This document shows, in pieces, positions 52,028 through 61,078 of a DNA stretch of 64,000 nt; the first letter of the stretch is position 1, and each line of letters opens with the position of its first letter. A program made the translations under genes and the position numbers. The notes beneath the pieces were generated by a model. It was not told where the DNA came from and ran no database searches. It was given only the letters and a program-made list of their open reading frames with translations. The stretch is from assembly GCF_001424025.1 (NCBI RefSeq), contig NZ_LMPZ01000002.1:976550-1040549 (forward strand), given 5' to 3'. The stretch is from Brevundimonas sp. Leaf363. GTDB taxonomy: Bacteria; Pseudomonadota; Alphaproteobacteria; Caulobacterales; Caulobacteraceae.

Positions 52028-52618
52028 TTACGCGGCCGCGAGCCGCCGGACGCCGGCCAGATCGAGGAAGTTGGCCAACAGGTCGTGGCCATGCTGGGTC
52101 GCGATCGATTCCGGGTGGAACTGTACACCGTGGATCGGCCGGGTCCGGTGGGCGAGGCCCATGATCTCGCCGTCGGCGGTCCAGGCGGTGACCTCCAGCA
52201 CGTCCGGCAGGGTTTCGCGCTTCACAGCCAGCGAGTGGTAGCGTGTCGCTGTGAAGGGCGAGGGCAGGCCCGAGAACACGCTGTTTCCATCGTGCTCGAT
52301 CGGGCTGGTCTTGCCGTGCATCAGGGCCTTGGCGCGGATGACGTCGCCGCCGAAGGCCTGTCCGATCGACTGATGACCCAGGCAGACGCCCAGGATCGGC
52401 ATGTCGAGCGGGGCGGTCGCGATCAGCGGCAGGCAGATCCCCGCCTGATCCGGCGCGCACGGTCCGGGCGACAGCAAGACCGCATCCGGCTTCAGCGCCC
52501 AAGCTTCCTCGACGCTCAGATCGTCGTTGCGCACGACATGCGTCGGCGCGCCCAGTTCCGCCAGATAGTGGACCAGGTTGTAGGTGAAGCTGTCGTAGTT
52601 ATCGACCACCAGGATCAT
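52028..52618 (-). CDS. trpG: anthranilate synthase component II (glutamine amidotransferase)
   Basis: Glutaminase supplying ammonia for anthranilate synthesis. 196 residues from the ATG at 52618 ([19 protein letters not shown]); a longer frame to 52654 is not supported. Nucleophile Cys79 in [14 protein letters not shown], with His/Glu in GVQFHPESI. The trpE partner is not adjacent in the window. It could also serve folate synthesis (PabA). Confidence 0.95.
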   Translation of the reverse strand: MILVVDNYDSFTYNLVHYLAELGAPTHVVRNDDLSVEEAWALKPDAVLLSPGPCAPDQAGICLPLIATAPLDMPILGVCLGHQSIGQAFGGDVIRAKALMHGKTSPIEHDGNSVFSGLPSPFTATRYHSLAVKRETLPDVLEVTAWTADGEIMGLAHRTRPIHGVQFHPESIATQHGHDLLANFLDLAGVRRLAAA

Positions 52619-52704
52619 GGTTCGACCTCTACGCCGAGCGGTCGCACTCGCCAAGCGCGGAGCGCGGTAAGCGATGATTAACGGACTGGCGCTGAGATGC
52701 AGAC

Positions 52705-52905
52705 ATGTCCCGCTTCGACGATTCCGTGAGCCAGGCTCGCATACTGTTGCTGGAAACCGAGCCGAAAGGCGCGTCCGGAGTGGGCGTCCTGGCCGCCGGC
52801 GCCGTGGCCGCCATGGCGGCCGTGCTGCTGGCCGGGGTGGTCATCCTCGGACCGGGCGTCGCGCTGGACCAGCCCGCGCCGACGCCCGCCGAGGCGACCT
52901 TCTAG
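52705..52905 (+). CDS. small single-span membrane protein
   Basis: A 66-residue predicted protein, [19 protein letters not shown], then a hydrophobic helix ([19 protein letters not shown], about 30-48), and a Pro/Ala/Thr tail. GAGATG-type site before ATG. It starts on the strand opposite to trpG and accC, between their 5' and 3' ends. No family recognised. Confidence 0.6.
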   Translation: MSRFDDSVSQARILLLETEPKGASGVGVLAAGAVAAMAAVLLAGVVILGPGVALDQPAPTPAEATF

Positions 52906-52909
52906 GGCT

Positions 52910-54256
52910 TCAGCCCGCCCGCTTGGCCTGCCATTTCTCGAGCCAGTGGATGTCGTAGTCGCCCGACAGGATGTCCGGCTCCTGCAAAAGCTTCTGGAAC
53001 AGCGGGATGGTCGTATCGATGCCGCCCACGACCATTTCGCCCAGGCTGCGTTTCAGTCGCGCGATGCACTCCTCGCGGTCGCGGCCGTGCACGATCAGCT
53101 TGCCGATCAGGCTGTCGTAATAGGGCGGGATCGAATAGCCGGCGTAGATCGCGCTATCCAGCCGCACGCCCAGGCCGCCCGGCGCGTGGAAGTCGTTCAC
53201 CGTGCCCGGCGAGGGGGTGAAGGTGTCCGGGTTCTCGGCGTTGATCCGAACCTCGATGGCGTGGCCCTCGAAGTGGATGTCGTCCTGGGTAAAGCTGAGC
53301 GGCAGTCCGGCCGCGATCCGCACCTGTTCGCGCACCAGATCGACGCCGGTGATGGCCTCGGTCACCGGGTGCTCGACCTGCAGGCGGGTGTTCATCTCGA
53401 TGAAGAAGAATTCGCCGTCCTCCCACAGGAACTCGATGGTGCCGACGCCCAGATAGCCGATGGCGGCGATGGCCTTGTTGACCGTTTCGCCGATCTGGCG
53501 ACGGCCCTCGGCCGACAGGGCGGGCGAGGGGGCCTCTTCCAGCACCTTCTGGTGACGGCGCTGCAGCGAGCAGTCGCGTTCGCCCAGGTGCACGACGTTG
53601 CCGTGGCTGTCGGCGATGACCTGGATTTCGATGTGGCGCGGCTTCTGGAGATAGCGCTCCATATAGACCGCGCCGTTGCCGAAGGCGGCCTTGGCTTCGG
53701 ACTGGGCTGTCTGCACGGCCTCGACCAGATCGTCGGGCGTCAGCGCCACCTTCATGCCGCGACCGCCGCCGCCGGCGGCCGCCTTGACGATCAGGGGGAA
53801 GCCGATGTCCTTGGACGCCGTGATCGCGTCCTCGACCGTCTCGACCTCGCCCTTGGAGCCGGGAACGACCGGGATGCCCGCGTCCATCACCGTCTGCTTG
53901 GCGCTGATCTTGTCGCCCATGACGCGGATGTGCTCGGGCTTGGGCCCGATGAAGGTCATGCCGTGCGCTTCCACGATCTCGGCGAAGCGCGCGTTTTCGG
54001 ACAGGAAGCCATAGCCCGGGTGGATGGCCTGGGCGCCCGTGATCTCAGCCGCCGCGATGATCGAGGGGATGTTCAGATAACTCTTGGCCGCCGGCGCTGG
54101 GCCGATGCAGACGCTCTCGTCGGCCAGCCGCACCCACATGGCGCCGCGGTCGGCCTCGGAGTGCACGGCGACGGTGGAGATGCCCATCTCCTTGCACGCG
54201 CGATGAATGCGCAGGGCGATCTCGCCGCGGTTGGCGATCAGGACCTTGGTGAACAT
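52910..54256 (-). CDS. accC: biotin carboxylase subunit of acetyl-CoA carboxylase
   Basis: ATP-dependent carboxylation of the biotin on AccB, first committed step of fatty acid synthesis. 448 residues of the ATP-grasp fold: [22 protein letters not shown], the glycine-rich ATP loop [33 protein letters not shown], and the catalytic [17 protein letters not shown]. Nine bases separate it from accB, with which it forms an operon. Confidence 0.97.
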   Translation of the reverse strand: MFTKVLIANRGEIALRIHRACKEMGISTVAVHSEADRGAMWVRLADESVCIGPAPAAKSYLNIPSIIAAAEITGAQAIHPGYGFLSENARFAEIVEAHGMTFIGPKPEHIRVMGDKISAKQTVMDAGIPVVPGSKGEVETVEDAITASKDIGFPLIVKAAAGGGGRGMKVALTPDDLVEAVQTAQSEAKAAFGNGAVYMERYLQKPRHIEIQVIADSHGNVVHLGERDCSLQRRHQKVLEEAPSPALSAEGRRQIGETVNKAIAAIGYLGVGTIEFLWEDGEFFFIEMNTRLQVEHPVTEAITGVDLVREQVRIAAGLPLSFTQDDIHFEGHAIEVRINAENPDTFTPSPGTVNDFHAPGGLGVRLDSAIYAGYSIPPYYDSLIGKLIVHGRDREECIARLKRSLGEMVVGGIDTTIPLFQKLLQEPDILSGDYDIHWLEKWQAKRAG

Positions 54257-54265
54257 GGCGGCGCC

Positions 54266-54784
54266 CTAGGCTTCGAGCAGGACGAGCGGCTCGCCGAACT
54301 CGACCGGCTGGGCGTCGCCGACCAGGATGTCCAGCACCACGCCGTCGCGCGGGGCCTGGATCGGATTCATCGTCTTCATGGCCTCGACGATCAGCAGGGT
54401 CTGGCCCTTCTTGACCTTGTCGCCCGGCTTGGCGAACTGCGGCGCCTCGGGCGAGGCCTGCAGATAGACGGTGCCGACCATCGGCGATTTCACCTCTTCG
54501 CCCACCTTGGCCTTCAGGGCGGCGGGATCGGACGGCATGGCGGCCGGAGCAGCCGCCGCAGCGGCCGCCGGTGCGGCGGCGTGGGCCGCGACGGGCGCAG
54601 GGGCATAAGCGACGGGCGCGGCGGCCACGGTCACTTCGCGCGCCACCCGGATCTTCAGATCACCGCGCTCGACCTCGATTTCGGTCAGGTCGGTGTCGTT
54701 CAGGATGTCGGCCAGCTGGCGAACCAGTCCGGTGTCGATCTCCGCGACGGGATCGTTCTTCAGAGCCTTCTTGTCGTCGGCCAT
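54266..54784 (-). CDS. accB: biotin carboxyl carrier protein
   Basis: Carrier subunit of acetyl-CoA carboxylase, 172 residues. N-terminal helix-rich part (VRQLADILNDTDLTEIEVERG), an Ala/Pro linker of about 35 residues, and the biotinyl domain with Lys137 in VEAMKTMNPI (E. coli has AMKMMN). Substrate of BirA encoded at 11915-12664. Confidence 0.96.
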   Translation of the reverse strand: MADDKKALKNDPVAEIDTGLVRQLADILNDTDLTEIEVERGDLKIRVAREVTVAAAPVAYAPAPVAAHAAAPAAAAAAAPAAMPSDPAALKAKVGEEVKSPMVGTVYLQASPEAPQFAKPGDKVKKGQTLLIVEAMKTMNPIQAPRDGVVLDILVGDAQPVEFGEPLVLLEA

Positions 54785-54822
54785 CGTTGGAGCCTTTCGG
54801 TCTTCAGGTTTAGCGAACGGCG

Positions 54823-55275
54823 TCAGGCCGCAGCGCGTTCCCGGATCAGGGTCACGGCGGCGCGAACCGCCAGGTCATAGCTGTTGACGCCAAAGCCCGA
54901 CACGATCCCCGTCGCCACCGGCGACACATAGGATTGATGCCGGAAACTCTCGCGCGCCAGCGGGTTTGAGAGGTGGCATTCCACGATCGGAATGCTGAGA
55001 GATTTGAGTGCGTCCAGAAGCGCGACCGAAGTGTGGCCGTAGGCCGCCGGGTTCAGCACCAGTCCGGCCGCCTCGCGTCCCGCCTCGTGGATCCAGTCGA
55101 TCAACTGGCCTTCGTGATTGGTCTGGCGAAACACGACCGCCAATCCGCCGGCGGCCGCCTTCGCCACGTTTTCCGCGTCCGCCAGCGTCGCCGAGCCATA
55201 GATGGCGGGCTCGCGCGTTCCCAACAGGTTGAGGTTGGGGCCGTTCAGGACGTAGAGGACAGGGCTGTCGGGCAT
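54823..55275 (-). CDS. aroQ: type II 3-dehydroquinate dehydratase
   Basis: Third step of the shikimate pathway. 150 residues from the ATG at 55275 ([22 protein letters not shown]); upstream in-frame ATG at 55353 would add an Arg-rich stretch. Catalytic Tyr26 in [40 protein letters not shown] and the His of VECHLSNP. accB follows after 38 bases. Confidence 0.96.
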   Translation of the reverse strand: MPDSPVLYVLNGPNLNLLGTREPAIYGSATLADAENVAKAAAGGLAVVFRQTNHEGQLIDWIHEAGREAAGLVLNPAAYGHTSVALLDALKSLSIPIVECHLSNPLARESFRHQSYVSPVATGIVSGFGVNSYDLAVRAAVTLIRERAAA

Positions 55276-55373
55276 TCGCTCGGAATCGGCGCTGATCCAC
55301 CGGGATCGGGCGCGCCTTTTAGCGGACGGGCGGCGTGGGTCAAACCACGACACCGTCAGAGGCCTCGTTGCAT

Positions 55374-55571
55374 ATGCATCTTCAGATCAACGGCGAACCC
55401 CGCACCATCGACGCCACGACCATTCTGGACCTCGTCCACGCTTTGTCTCTGGACCCCCGAAAGGTCGCCGTGGAGCGCAATCTGGAGATCGTGCCGCGCA
55501 GCCTGCACGGTGAAACGGCGTTGGCGGACGGCGACCGGATAGAGATCGTCCAGCTGGTCGGCGGGGGGTGA
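55374..55571 (+). CDS. thiS: sulfur carrier protein ThiS
   Basis: Ubiquitin-like sulfur carrier for the thiazole of thiamine. 65 residues from ATG 55374 ([20 protein letters not shown]). Central [12 protein letters not shown] with [16 protein letters not shown]; the terminal Gly-Gly is the thiocarboxylate site. No TPP riboswitch was found in the 98 bases upstream. thiG is not adjacent but two genes away. Confidence 0.93.
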   Translation: MHLQINGEPRTIDATTILDLVHALSLDPRKVAVERNLEIVPRSLHGETALADGDRIEIVQLVGGG

Positions 55572-55615
55572 AACCGTCGGTTGCGCCCGGCGCGCGCGCG
55601 GGTGATGGTCCCCGC

Positions 55616-55840
55616 ATGGGGAGAGACATCAGAATCGGCCTGATCACCGCCGCCGGTGTCGTGGGACTGCTCAGCGCCCTGTTCGTGCTGATGCGCTACG
55701 CCGTGCCGATGGTGCTGTCGCTGCGCTTTAGCGCAGCGCTGGTCGCCGGCTGGGCCGTCGCGGTCGCGGGCGTGCTTCTCATCGTGTGGCTGGCGTGGCG
55801 GCTGTGGTCGTGGATCGCCACGGCTCTACGGAGGGGATGA
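55616..55840 (+). CDS. small two-span membrane protein
   Basis: 74 residues from ATG 55616, or 90 from the GTG at 55568 that overlaps the thiS stop. The upstream part looks non-conserved (Gly/Arg/Ala-rich). Two hydrophobic helices, IGLITAAGVVGLLSALFVLM and AALVAGWAVAVAGVLLIVWL, flank a short loop with MRYAVPMVLSLRF, and a positively charged end WRLWSWIATALRRG. Two bases before the SPFH gene, so probably made with it. No family known. Confidence 0.7.
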   Translation: MGRDIRIGLITAAGVVGLLSALFVLMRYAVPMVLSLRFSAALVAGWAVAVAGVLLIVWLAWRLWSWIATALRRG

Positions 55841-55841
55841 G

Positions 55842-56852
55842 ATGAGCAGCATCGGAACATATGGCGGCGACCGCTCCATCGGACGGATCATCGCCATCGT
55901 GATCGCTGTCATCGTGCTGCTGGGCACGCTGCTGATCTCCGTTACAAGCTGCAGCGTGACCGTCGAGAGCGGCTACATGGGCATCAAGACGACTAAGTTC
56001 GGCTCGAACCCTGGCGTCCAGCGCGCCGAACTGGGCCCGGGCTTCCACTGGGAAGGCGTGGGCGAGAAGATCCGCACCTATCCGACGCTGCAGCGCACCT
56101 ACAGCTATACCCGCGAGCCCAACAGCGACGGCGGGGAGAATGAGGAGATCACCTTCTCGGATGTCCTCGGACTGCCCATGACCGCCGACGTGGCCCTGAC
56201 CTTCCGTGTTCGCGAGGACAAGGCGGCTGATCTCTACGCGACCTGGCGCCAGGAGTTCGGCGACTTCATCGACGGCCCCCTGCGCACCTCGACCCGCGCC
56301 GCCATCGCCCGCGAGACCGAGCGTCTGCCGGTGGCGTGCAGCGCCGTCCAGCCCGACACGACCCCAGGACCCATCCCGGGCGACGCCGCGCCGGCCGCCC
56401 CAACGGTCGCCGACTGTCCCGGACAACTGATCGGCCCCGGGCGTCAGATCGTGCTCCAGCGCGCCATGCAGGCCTTGCAGCGCGAATGGGCCCCGCAGGG
56501 GCTGGAGATCAGCCGCATGGAATGGGTCGGCTCGATCCGTTATCCGGAGAGCGTGCTGCAGGCCATCCAGTCGCGCACGACGGCCGAGCAGAATACCCGC
56601 GCGGCCCTGGAGCGAGTCAATCTGGAGCGCGCCAACGCCGAGGCCCGCATCGCCCAGGCGCGCGGCCAGGCCGAGGCCAACCGACTGCTGGCCGAATCCA
56701 TCCGATCGAACCCCGAGGTGGTCCGCCTGCGAGAGATTGAACGCACCCTCGGCCTGTGCCCGCTCAGCGCAGACACCTGCGTCATCGGCCAGGGGATCAA
56801 CCTGTCGCAGCTGATCGACGCCAGAAACAGCGCCCAGTCGAACAACCAATAG
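55842..56852 (+). CDS. SPFH/band-7 domain membrane protein
   Basis: 336 residues, GAGGGG site. One N-terminal membrane helix ([19 protein letters not shown]), then a prohibitin-homology domain ([14 protein letters not shown] ... [21 protein letters not shown]), a Cys-bearing loop at about 167-193 ([19 protein letters not shown]) that is not usual, and a helical region with [42 protein letters not shown] coiled coil (about 250-290). The end has [14 protein letters not shown] with two more cysteines. Four paired cysteines suggest the domain is periplasmic. Likely membrane scaffold; no substrate known. Confidence 0.88.
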   Translation: MSSIGTYGGDRSIGRIIAIVIAVIVLLGTLLISVTSCSVTVESGYMGIKTTKFGSNPGVQRAELGPGFHWEGVGEKIRTYPTLQRTYSYTREPNSDGGENEEITFSDVLGLPMTADVALTFRVREDKAADLYATWRQEFGDFIDGPLRTSTRAAIARETERLPVACSAVQPDTTPGPIPGDAAPAAPTVADCPGQLIGPGRQIVLQRAMQALQREWAPQGLEISRMEWVGSIRYPESVLQAIQSRTTAEQNTRAALERVNLERANAEARIAQARGQAEANRLLAESIRSNPEVVRLREIERTLGLCPLSADTCVIGQGINLSQLIDARNSAQSNNQ

Positions 56853-56898
56853 CGTCCGGCCGGTGGAAATGCCGGCCGGATCGGCCTACCTCGGCCCC

Positions 56899-57675
56899 AT
56901 GAGCCAAGCTGACACCTGGACCGTCGCCGGTCGCACTTTCTCGTCGCGCCTGATCGTCGGCACCGGCAAGTATCGCGACTACGCCCAGAACGCCGCCGCC
57001 GCCGAGGCTTCGGGGGCCGAGATCGTCACCGTGGCGGTGCGGCGGGTGAACCTGACCGATCCGGGCCAGCCGGTGCTGACCGACTTCCTGGACCCGAAAC
57101 GCTACACCTATCTGCCCAATACGGCCGGCTGTTTCACCGGCGAGGATGCGGTGCGGACCCTGCGTCTGGCGCGCGAGGCGGGCGACTGGAAACTGGTCAA
57201 GCTGGAGGTGCTGGCTGATCCCAAGACCCTGTTCCCCGACATGGAGGAGACTCTGCGCTCGCTGAAGCTGCTGGTCTCAGAGGGCTTCGAGGTCATGGTC
57301 TACTGCACCGACGACCCCGTCTACGCCCGCAAGCTGGAGGACGCGGGCGCCGTGGCCATCATGCCGTTGGGCGCGCCGATCGGCTCGGGCCTGGGGGTGC
57401 AGAACCCGGTCAACATCCGCCTGATCGTCGAACAGTCCAAGGTGCCGGTGCTGGTCGACGCGGGCGTCGGCACGGCGTCCGATGCGGCCGTGGCCATGGA
57501 GCTGGGCTGCGACGGTGTCCTGATGAACACCGCCATCGCCGAAGCGCGCGACCCCGTGCTGATGGCCAGCGCCATGAAGCACGCCGTCATCGCCGGCCGC
57601 GAAGCCTATCTCGCGGGTCGCATGAAGAAGCGCCTCTACGCCGACCCGTCCTCGCCGCTGGCGGGGCTGATCTAG
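56899..57675 (+). CDS. thiG: thiazole synthase
   Basis: Forms the thiazole phosphate of thiamine from DXP, ThiS thiocarboxylate and a glycine-derived imine. 258 residues from ATG 56899; an upstream ATG at 56863 is less likely. [44 protein letters not shown], the lysine in [16 protein letters not shown], and [33 protein letters not shown] phosphate-binding part (residues about 192-220). Confidence 0.96.
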   Translation: MSQADTWTVAGRTFSSRLIVGTGKYRDYAQNAAAAEASGAEIVTVAVRRVNLTDPGQPVLTDFLDPKRYTYLPNTAGCFTGEDAVRTLRLAREAGDWKLVKLEVLADPKTLFPDMEETLRSLKLLVSEGFEVMVYCTDDPVYARKLEDAGAVAIMPLGAPIGSGLGVQNPVNIRLIVEQSKVPVLVDAGVGTASDAAVAMELGCDGVLMNTAIAEARDPVLMASAMKHAVIAGREAYLAGRMKKRLYADPSSPLAGLI

Positions 57676-57681
57676 CCTCTT

Positions 57682-57787
57682 CCGCTCATCCCGGCGGAAG
57701 CCGGGATCCAGTAAGAGCGACGCGCACCCGGCCGGCCGATCCTTCGTGGCCAAAGAACTGGATCCCGACTTCCGTCGGGATGAGCGG
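57682..57787. repeat. REP-like inverted pair, copy C
   Basis: Arms 57682-57712 and 57757-57787 with the same CCGCTCAT and ATCCAGT flanks. The right arm has changed its core to CCCGACTTCCGTCGGG, with compensating changes that keep the hairpin paired. Lies between convergent thiG and the deacetylase gene, ending one base before the deacetylase stop. Confidence 0.92.
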
Positions 57788-57788
57788 G

Positions 57789-58583
57789 TTAGTGCGTCGA
57801 AGGATGGTCCTTGGCCCAGTCCAGTGCGCCCTGCAGGGTCGTCACCCACACATCCGGATGCGCCTTCAGCCAGTCGATCAGCGCCTGATGCGCTCCCAGC
57901 GACACCTGCAGGTGGTCCCCGCCCACGCCGTGGAACAGGAAGACCGCCATGCCCCCGCCCGCCTGGGCGCCCTCGGCGAAGTCGATCAGCTGCGGCCCCG
58001 TCACCCCGACTGGAAAGCCGCGCGCCGGTACATGCATCGGGTCCATCGTCCCGACATCGGCCCGCAGGTCGGCCGGCGTGACGTTCACGCCGCGCACATA
58101 GGTCACCAGACCGGCCGCCCGCAGCGCCTCCAGATAGTCGACCCCGCCCGCGACGCTCTGCCCGCAAGGCGTCGCCATGCCGTGCGTGGGCCGACCGTCC
58201 AGCGCGGTCAGCGTCACGTTCATCTGCTCGATCTCCTTCAGCATCTCGTCGACCGTATAGGCCTCGGATGTGTAGCGAGCGGGCGCGGGGAAGCTGGCGG
58301 CCGAGCAGGGATGGAAGATGGTGTGGTTGCCCAGCTCGTGCCCCTCGGCGGCGACGGCGCGCCACCGCTCGATGTCCGCCGGCTTCGGCGCCGACAGGAA
58401 GAAGGTGCCCTTGAACCCGGCCGCGTCCAGCGCGGGCACGGCGTGGTCCAGCTGCGACGTGGCCGCGTCGTCATAGGTCAGGACCACGGCCGCCCTGGCC
58501 CCATTCGGCCACTCGGTCGCCTGGGCCGGCAGGGCTGCGAGCGACAGCAGCGGGGCGATCAGAAGGGCGAGGACGCGTTTCAT
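57789..58583 (-). CDS. secreted polysaccharide deacetylase (NodB-like)
   Basis: 264 residues from the ATG at 58583, giving a signal peptide (MKRVLALLIAPLLSLAALPAQA). NodB-fold motifs: VVLTYDDAATSQLD (Asp38-Asp39), GHELGNHTIFHPCS (the His-x4-His zinc site: His at about 102 and 106 as read), MATPCGQ in place of RxPYG, and VFLFHGVGGDH. Deacetylates an N- or O-acetyl sugar of a polymer in the periplasm; substrate unknown. Divergent to the DUF3224 gene; an SOS box lies 79-93 bases upstream. Confidence 0.88.
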   Translation of the reverse strand: MKRVLALLIAPLLSLAALPAQATEWPNGARAAVVLTYDDAATSQLDHAVPALDAAGFKGTFFLSAPKPADIERWRAVAAEGHELGNHTIFHPCSAASFPAPARYTSEAYTVDEMLKEIEQMNVTLTALDGRPTHGMATPCGQSVAGGVDYLEALRAAGLVTYVRGVNVTPADLRADVGTMDPMHVPARGFPVGVTGPQLIDFAEGAQAGGGMAVFLFHGVGGDHLQVSLGAHQALIDWLKAHPDVWVTTLQGALDWAKDHPSTH

Positions 58584-58661
58584 GGACCTGACGCTAGACC
58601 CGTCCGCCCCCACCCGCCAGCAGAATGAAGGCTTGACCATTCCGTCGGTTCGCGATCAGAT

Positions 58662-58676
58662 GTTCTGGAAATGTTC
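58662..58676 (+). promoter_or_regulatory. SOS box between deacetylase and DUF3224 genes
   Basis: GTTCTGGAAATGTTC, an exact GTTC-N7-GTTC match. It ends 13 bases before the GTG at 58690 and lies in the 106-base divergent intergenic region. A site this near the start would cover the transcript start or leader of the DUF3224 gene. Confidence 0.75.
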
Positions 58677-58689
58677 ACGGGAGACGCGG

Positions 58690-59193
58690 GTGCGGGTTCT
58701 GACCCTTCGAGGCTATATGGTCGCCACGCTGGCGGTCATCGTGTTCGCCGCCGCGACCGCCTGGACCTTCGGCCGCGCCCACGCTGAGGAAACGACGATG
58801 CGCCACGCGGCCGGTACTTTCGAGGTTCAGCTCATCCCGACGGAGGAGGGCGACACCGCGTCGGGGCTCGGTCTGGGTCGCTACACCCTCAGCAAGACCT
58901 TCAGCGGCGGCATGATCGGCGAGGGCAGCGGCCAGATGCTGAGCGGGGGCAACGAGGCGACGTCGATGGGCGTCTATGTCGCCCTGGAACGCTTCGTCGG
59001 TCAGATCGACGGGCATGACGGGGCGCTGCTTTTCGCCCACAGGGGCGTCATGGATCCGTCAGGCCAGTCACTGTCGATCGGCATCGTGCCCGGCTCCGGC
59101 ACGGGTGGGCTGGCGGGCATCGCGGGCGAGTTCGCCCTGCGCGTCGAGGGCGGGGTCCACCACTACGACCTCAGCTACAGTTTGCCGGAATAG
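58690..59193 (+). CDS. DUF3224 family protein with signal peptide
   Basis: 167 residues from GTG 58690, chosen for the GGGAGA site five bases ahead; alternatives are ATG 58717 or ATG 58660. Signal segment MVATLAVIVFAAATAWTFGRAHA, then a DUF3224 beta-barrel: HAAGTFEVQLIPTEEG, YTLSKTFSGGMIGEGSGQML, YVALERFVGQIDGHDGALLF, and PGSGTGGLAGIAGEFALRV. DUF3224 proteins are allene-oxide-cyclase-like small barrels of unknown function. Most lack export signals as far as I recall. Possible LexA target. Confidence 0.85.
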   Translation: MRVLTLRGYMVATLAVIVFAAATAWTFGRAHAEETTMRHAAGTFEVQLIPTEEGDTASGLGLGRYTLSKTFSGGMIGEGSGQMLSGGNEATSMGVYVALERFVGQIDGHDGALLFAHRGVMDPSGQSLSIGIVPGSGTGGLAGIAGEFALRVEGGVHHYDLSYSLPE

Positions 59194-59264
59194 CGGACAG
59201 AACGCCCTTGGCGCGCGCCGCGACCCGTCGCACAGTGACCGCGGTTCATCGGGGGAGCGGACGG

Positions 59265-60998
59265 ATGCGGGCGATCAAGAGCGGACTTCTGGCGGGCGCG
59301 GCCGGGGTGATGATGCTGGGACTGGCGCCGGCGGCGGTGGCCGATGCGACGGCGACGGCCAGCGTTCTGGCCCTGATACAGTCGCCCACCGTCTGCGGCC
59401 GGGGCGGCGCCGAGACGGCGGCCCTGCCGACCAGCGAGATCGTCATGGTCGACGGCTTCGGCGCCGAGACCTTCAAGGTCGATACGGCCAACCCGGAGGC
59501 CCAGGCCTGGTTCGACCACGGCGTGCGCCTGCGCTGGGCGTTCGAGCACAGCGAATCCGTTCGCGCTTTCCGCAAGGCGCGCGCGCTGGATCCGACGTGC
59601 GGCATGTGCGCCTGGGGCGAGGCATGGGCGATCGGGCCGAACATCAACGGCGGCGGCAATGACGCCGATTCGATCCACGCGGGCCTGGCCGCCGCCCGCG
59701 ACGCCCGCCGCCTGGCGCGTGACGCCACGCCGATGCAGCGCCAGATGATCGACGCCCTGATCCAGCGATATTCCGGGCGCGAGAGCACGCGCGGCGTGCG
59801 CTTCGCCCGCACCATGGACCGCATCGCCCGTCGCAATCCGGACGATGTCATGGTCGCCGCCGTGACCGCCGACGCCTGGATGCTGAAGGTCGACGGCGAA
59901 TGGTTCGACAAGGCCGGCAAGGCGACTGACCCCGGCGTCACCCGCGCCATGACCCTGCTGGAGCACGCCCTGACCGTCGACGCCGACGATCCAGGCTCGA
60001 TCCATCTGTACATCCACCTGACCGAATGGTCGGACGACCCGCACAAGGCCATTCCTTACGGCGAGAAGCTGGCTCTGTTGGCGCCGGGCGCCAGCCACCT
60101 GGTGCACATGCCGTCGCACACCTTCTACCGCGTCGGCCGCTACCGCGACGCCATGATGTCGAACGTCAACGCCGTGGCGCTGGACAAGCGCTACGATGGG
60201 CTGGCCAAGCCGCCCGGCGGCCTGCCGGGAATGCGGCTGCATGCTCACAACGTCCACTTCGGCATGGGCGGCGCCCTGATGGCCGGCGGCGCGGTGGAGG
60301 GGTTGAAGCTGGCCGACTGGTATATGGCCACCTGGCCGACCCTGACGGCGGCGCCCGGCGCGGCCGAGGATCCGTCGATGCTGTACCGCCAGATCATGGC
60401 GGCCGACGCCTACGCCCTTTACGGCCGGTTCGGCGACGCCGCCAAGGTCGCCGGCCTGGCCGAGCCCGACGCCGGTCGCCCGCTGATGCGCGTCGGCTGG
60501 CGCTATGCGCGGGGCGAGGCCGCCGCACGACGGGGTGACGCCGCCGCCGTCCGCGCCGAGGCCGCCGCCATCGGCGCGATCCTGGTCCAGAAGCCGTTCA
60601 AGGCGCCCATGCTGGACGAGCAGAACGGCTTCGCCGCCCTGTTCCAGAAGGTGCTGGAGGGCCGCGCCGCCATGATCGACGGCGACTGGGCGGCGGCCAA
60701 GACCGCCTACGCCGCCGCCGCCGCCATCCAGGCGCAAGGCCCCGAGGGCGGCGATCCGCCTCTGATCTGGTACCCCACCCGCCGCAGCCTGGCCGCCGCC
60801 ATGCTGGCGGGCGGCGACGCGGCCGGCGCCAAGGCCAAGGTCGAGGAGCTGCTGAAGGACTGGCCGAACGACCCCTACAGCTACCTGATCTTGGCCCAGG
60901 CCGAGGCGGCGCTGGGCAACCACGACGCGGCCAACGCGGCCGAGGCCAGGTCGCATATCGAGTGGATCGGCGGCGAACGCCCTCTGGCCCTCGCCTGA
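59265..60998 (+). CDS. secreted TPR-repeat protein
   Basis: 577 residues from ATG 59265 (GGGGGAGCGG upstream), giving a signal peptide MRAIKSGLLAGAAGVMMLGLAPAAVA. A conserved first block has WFDHGVRLRWAFEHSESVRAFRKARALDPTCGMCAWGEAW-type sequence (residues about 83-122), then ALTVDADDPGSIHLYIHLTEW, HLVHMPSHTFYRVGRYRDAM and HNVHFG. The C-terminal third holds TPR-like helices ending in WPNDPYSYLILAQAEAALG. Several His/Asp clusters are regular in this family, but no enzymatic role is established to my knowledge. Confidence 0.87.
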   Translation: MRAIKSGLLAGAAGVMMLGLAPAAVADATATASVLALIQSPTVCGRGGAETAALPTSEIVMVDGFGAETFKVDTANPEAQAWFDHGVRLRWAFEHSESVRAFRKARALDPTCGMCAWGEAWAIGPNINGGGNDADSIHAGLAAARDARRLARDATPMQRQMIDALIQRYSGRESTRGVRFARTMDRIARRNPDDVMVAAVTADAWMLKVDGEWFDKAGKATDPGVTRAMTLLEHALTVDADDPGSIHLYIHLTEWSDDPHKAIPYGEKLALLAPGASHLVHMPSHTFYRVGRYRDAMMSNVNAVALDKRYDGLAKPPGGLPGMRLHAHNVHFGMGGALMAGGAVEGLKLADWYMATWPTLTAAPGAAEDPSMLYRQIMAADAYALYGRFGDAAKVAGLAEPDAGRPLMRVGWRYARGEAAARRGDAAAVRAEAAAIGAILVQKPFKAPMLDEQNGFAALFQKVLEGRAAMIDGDWAAAKTAYAAAAAIQAQGPEGGDPPLIWYPTRRSLAAAMLAGGDAAGAKAKVEELLKDWPNDPYSYLILAQAEAALGNHDAANAAEARSHIEWIGGERPLALA

Positions 60999-61029
60999 TC
61001 CAGTTGTTCGTGTGCGAGCGGAGGTCTGA

Positions 61030-61054
61030 GTGAGGATGCTGGTCGCATCCTCAC
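61030..61054 (+). terminator. perfect stem-loop after the TPR gene
   Basis: Ten-base arms GTGAGGATGC and GCATCCTCAC around TGGTC, 31 bases after the TPR stop and 24 before the pseudouridine synthase. Followed by CGATTTCCCTCT, so a weak T run. Probable terminator or mRNA 3' stabiliser. Confidence 0.65.
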
Positions 61055-61078
61055 CGATTTCCCTCTAGACGGCCCGGC

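Noticed and set aside
52619..52654. N-terminal extension of trpG from 52654
   Set aside because: Adds an Arg-rich stretch; amidotransferases of this type begin at [11 protein letters not shown].
55276..55373. TPP riboswitch ahead of thiS
   Set aside because: No CTGAGA or ACCTGATCTGGAT-like core was found in the leader.
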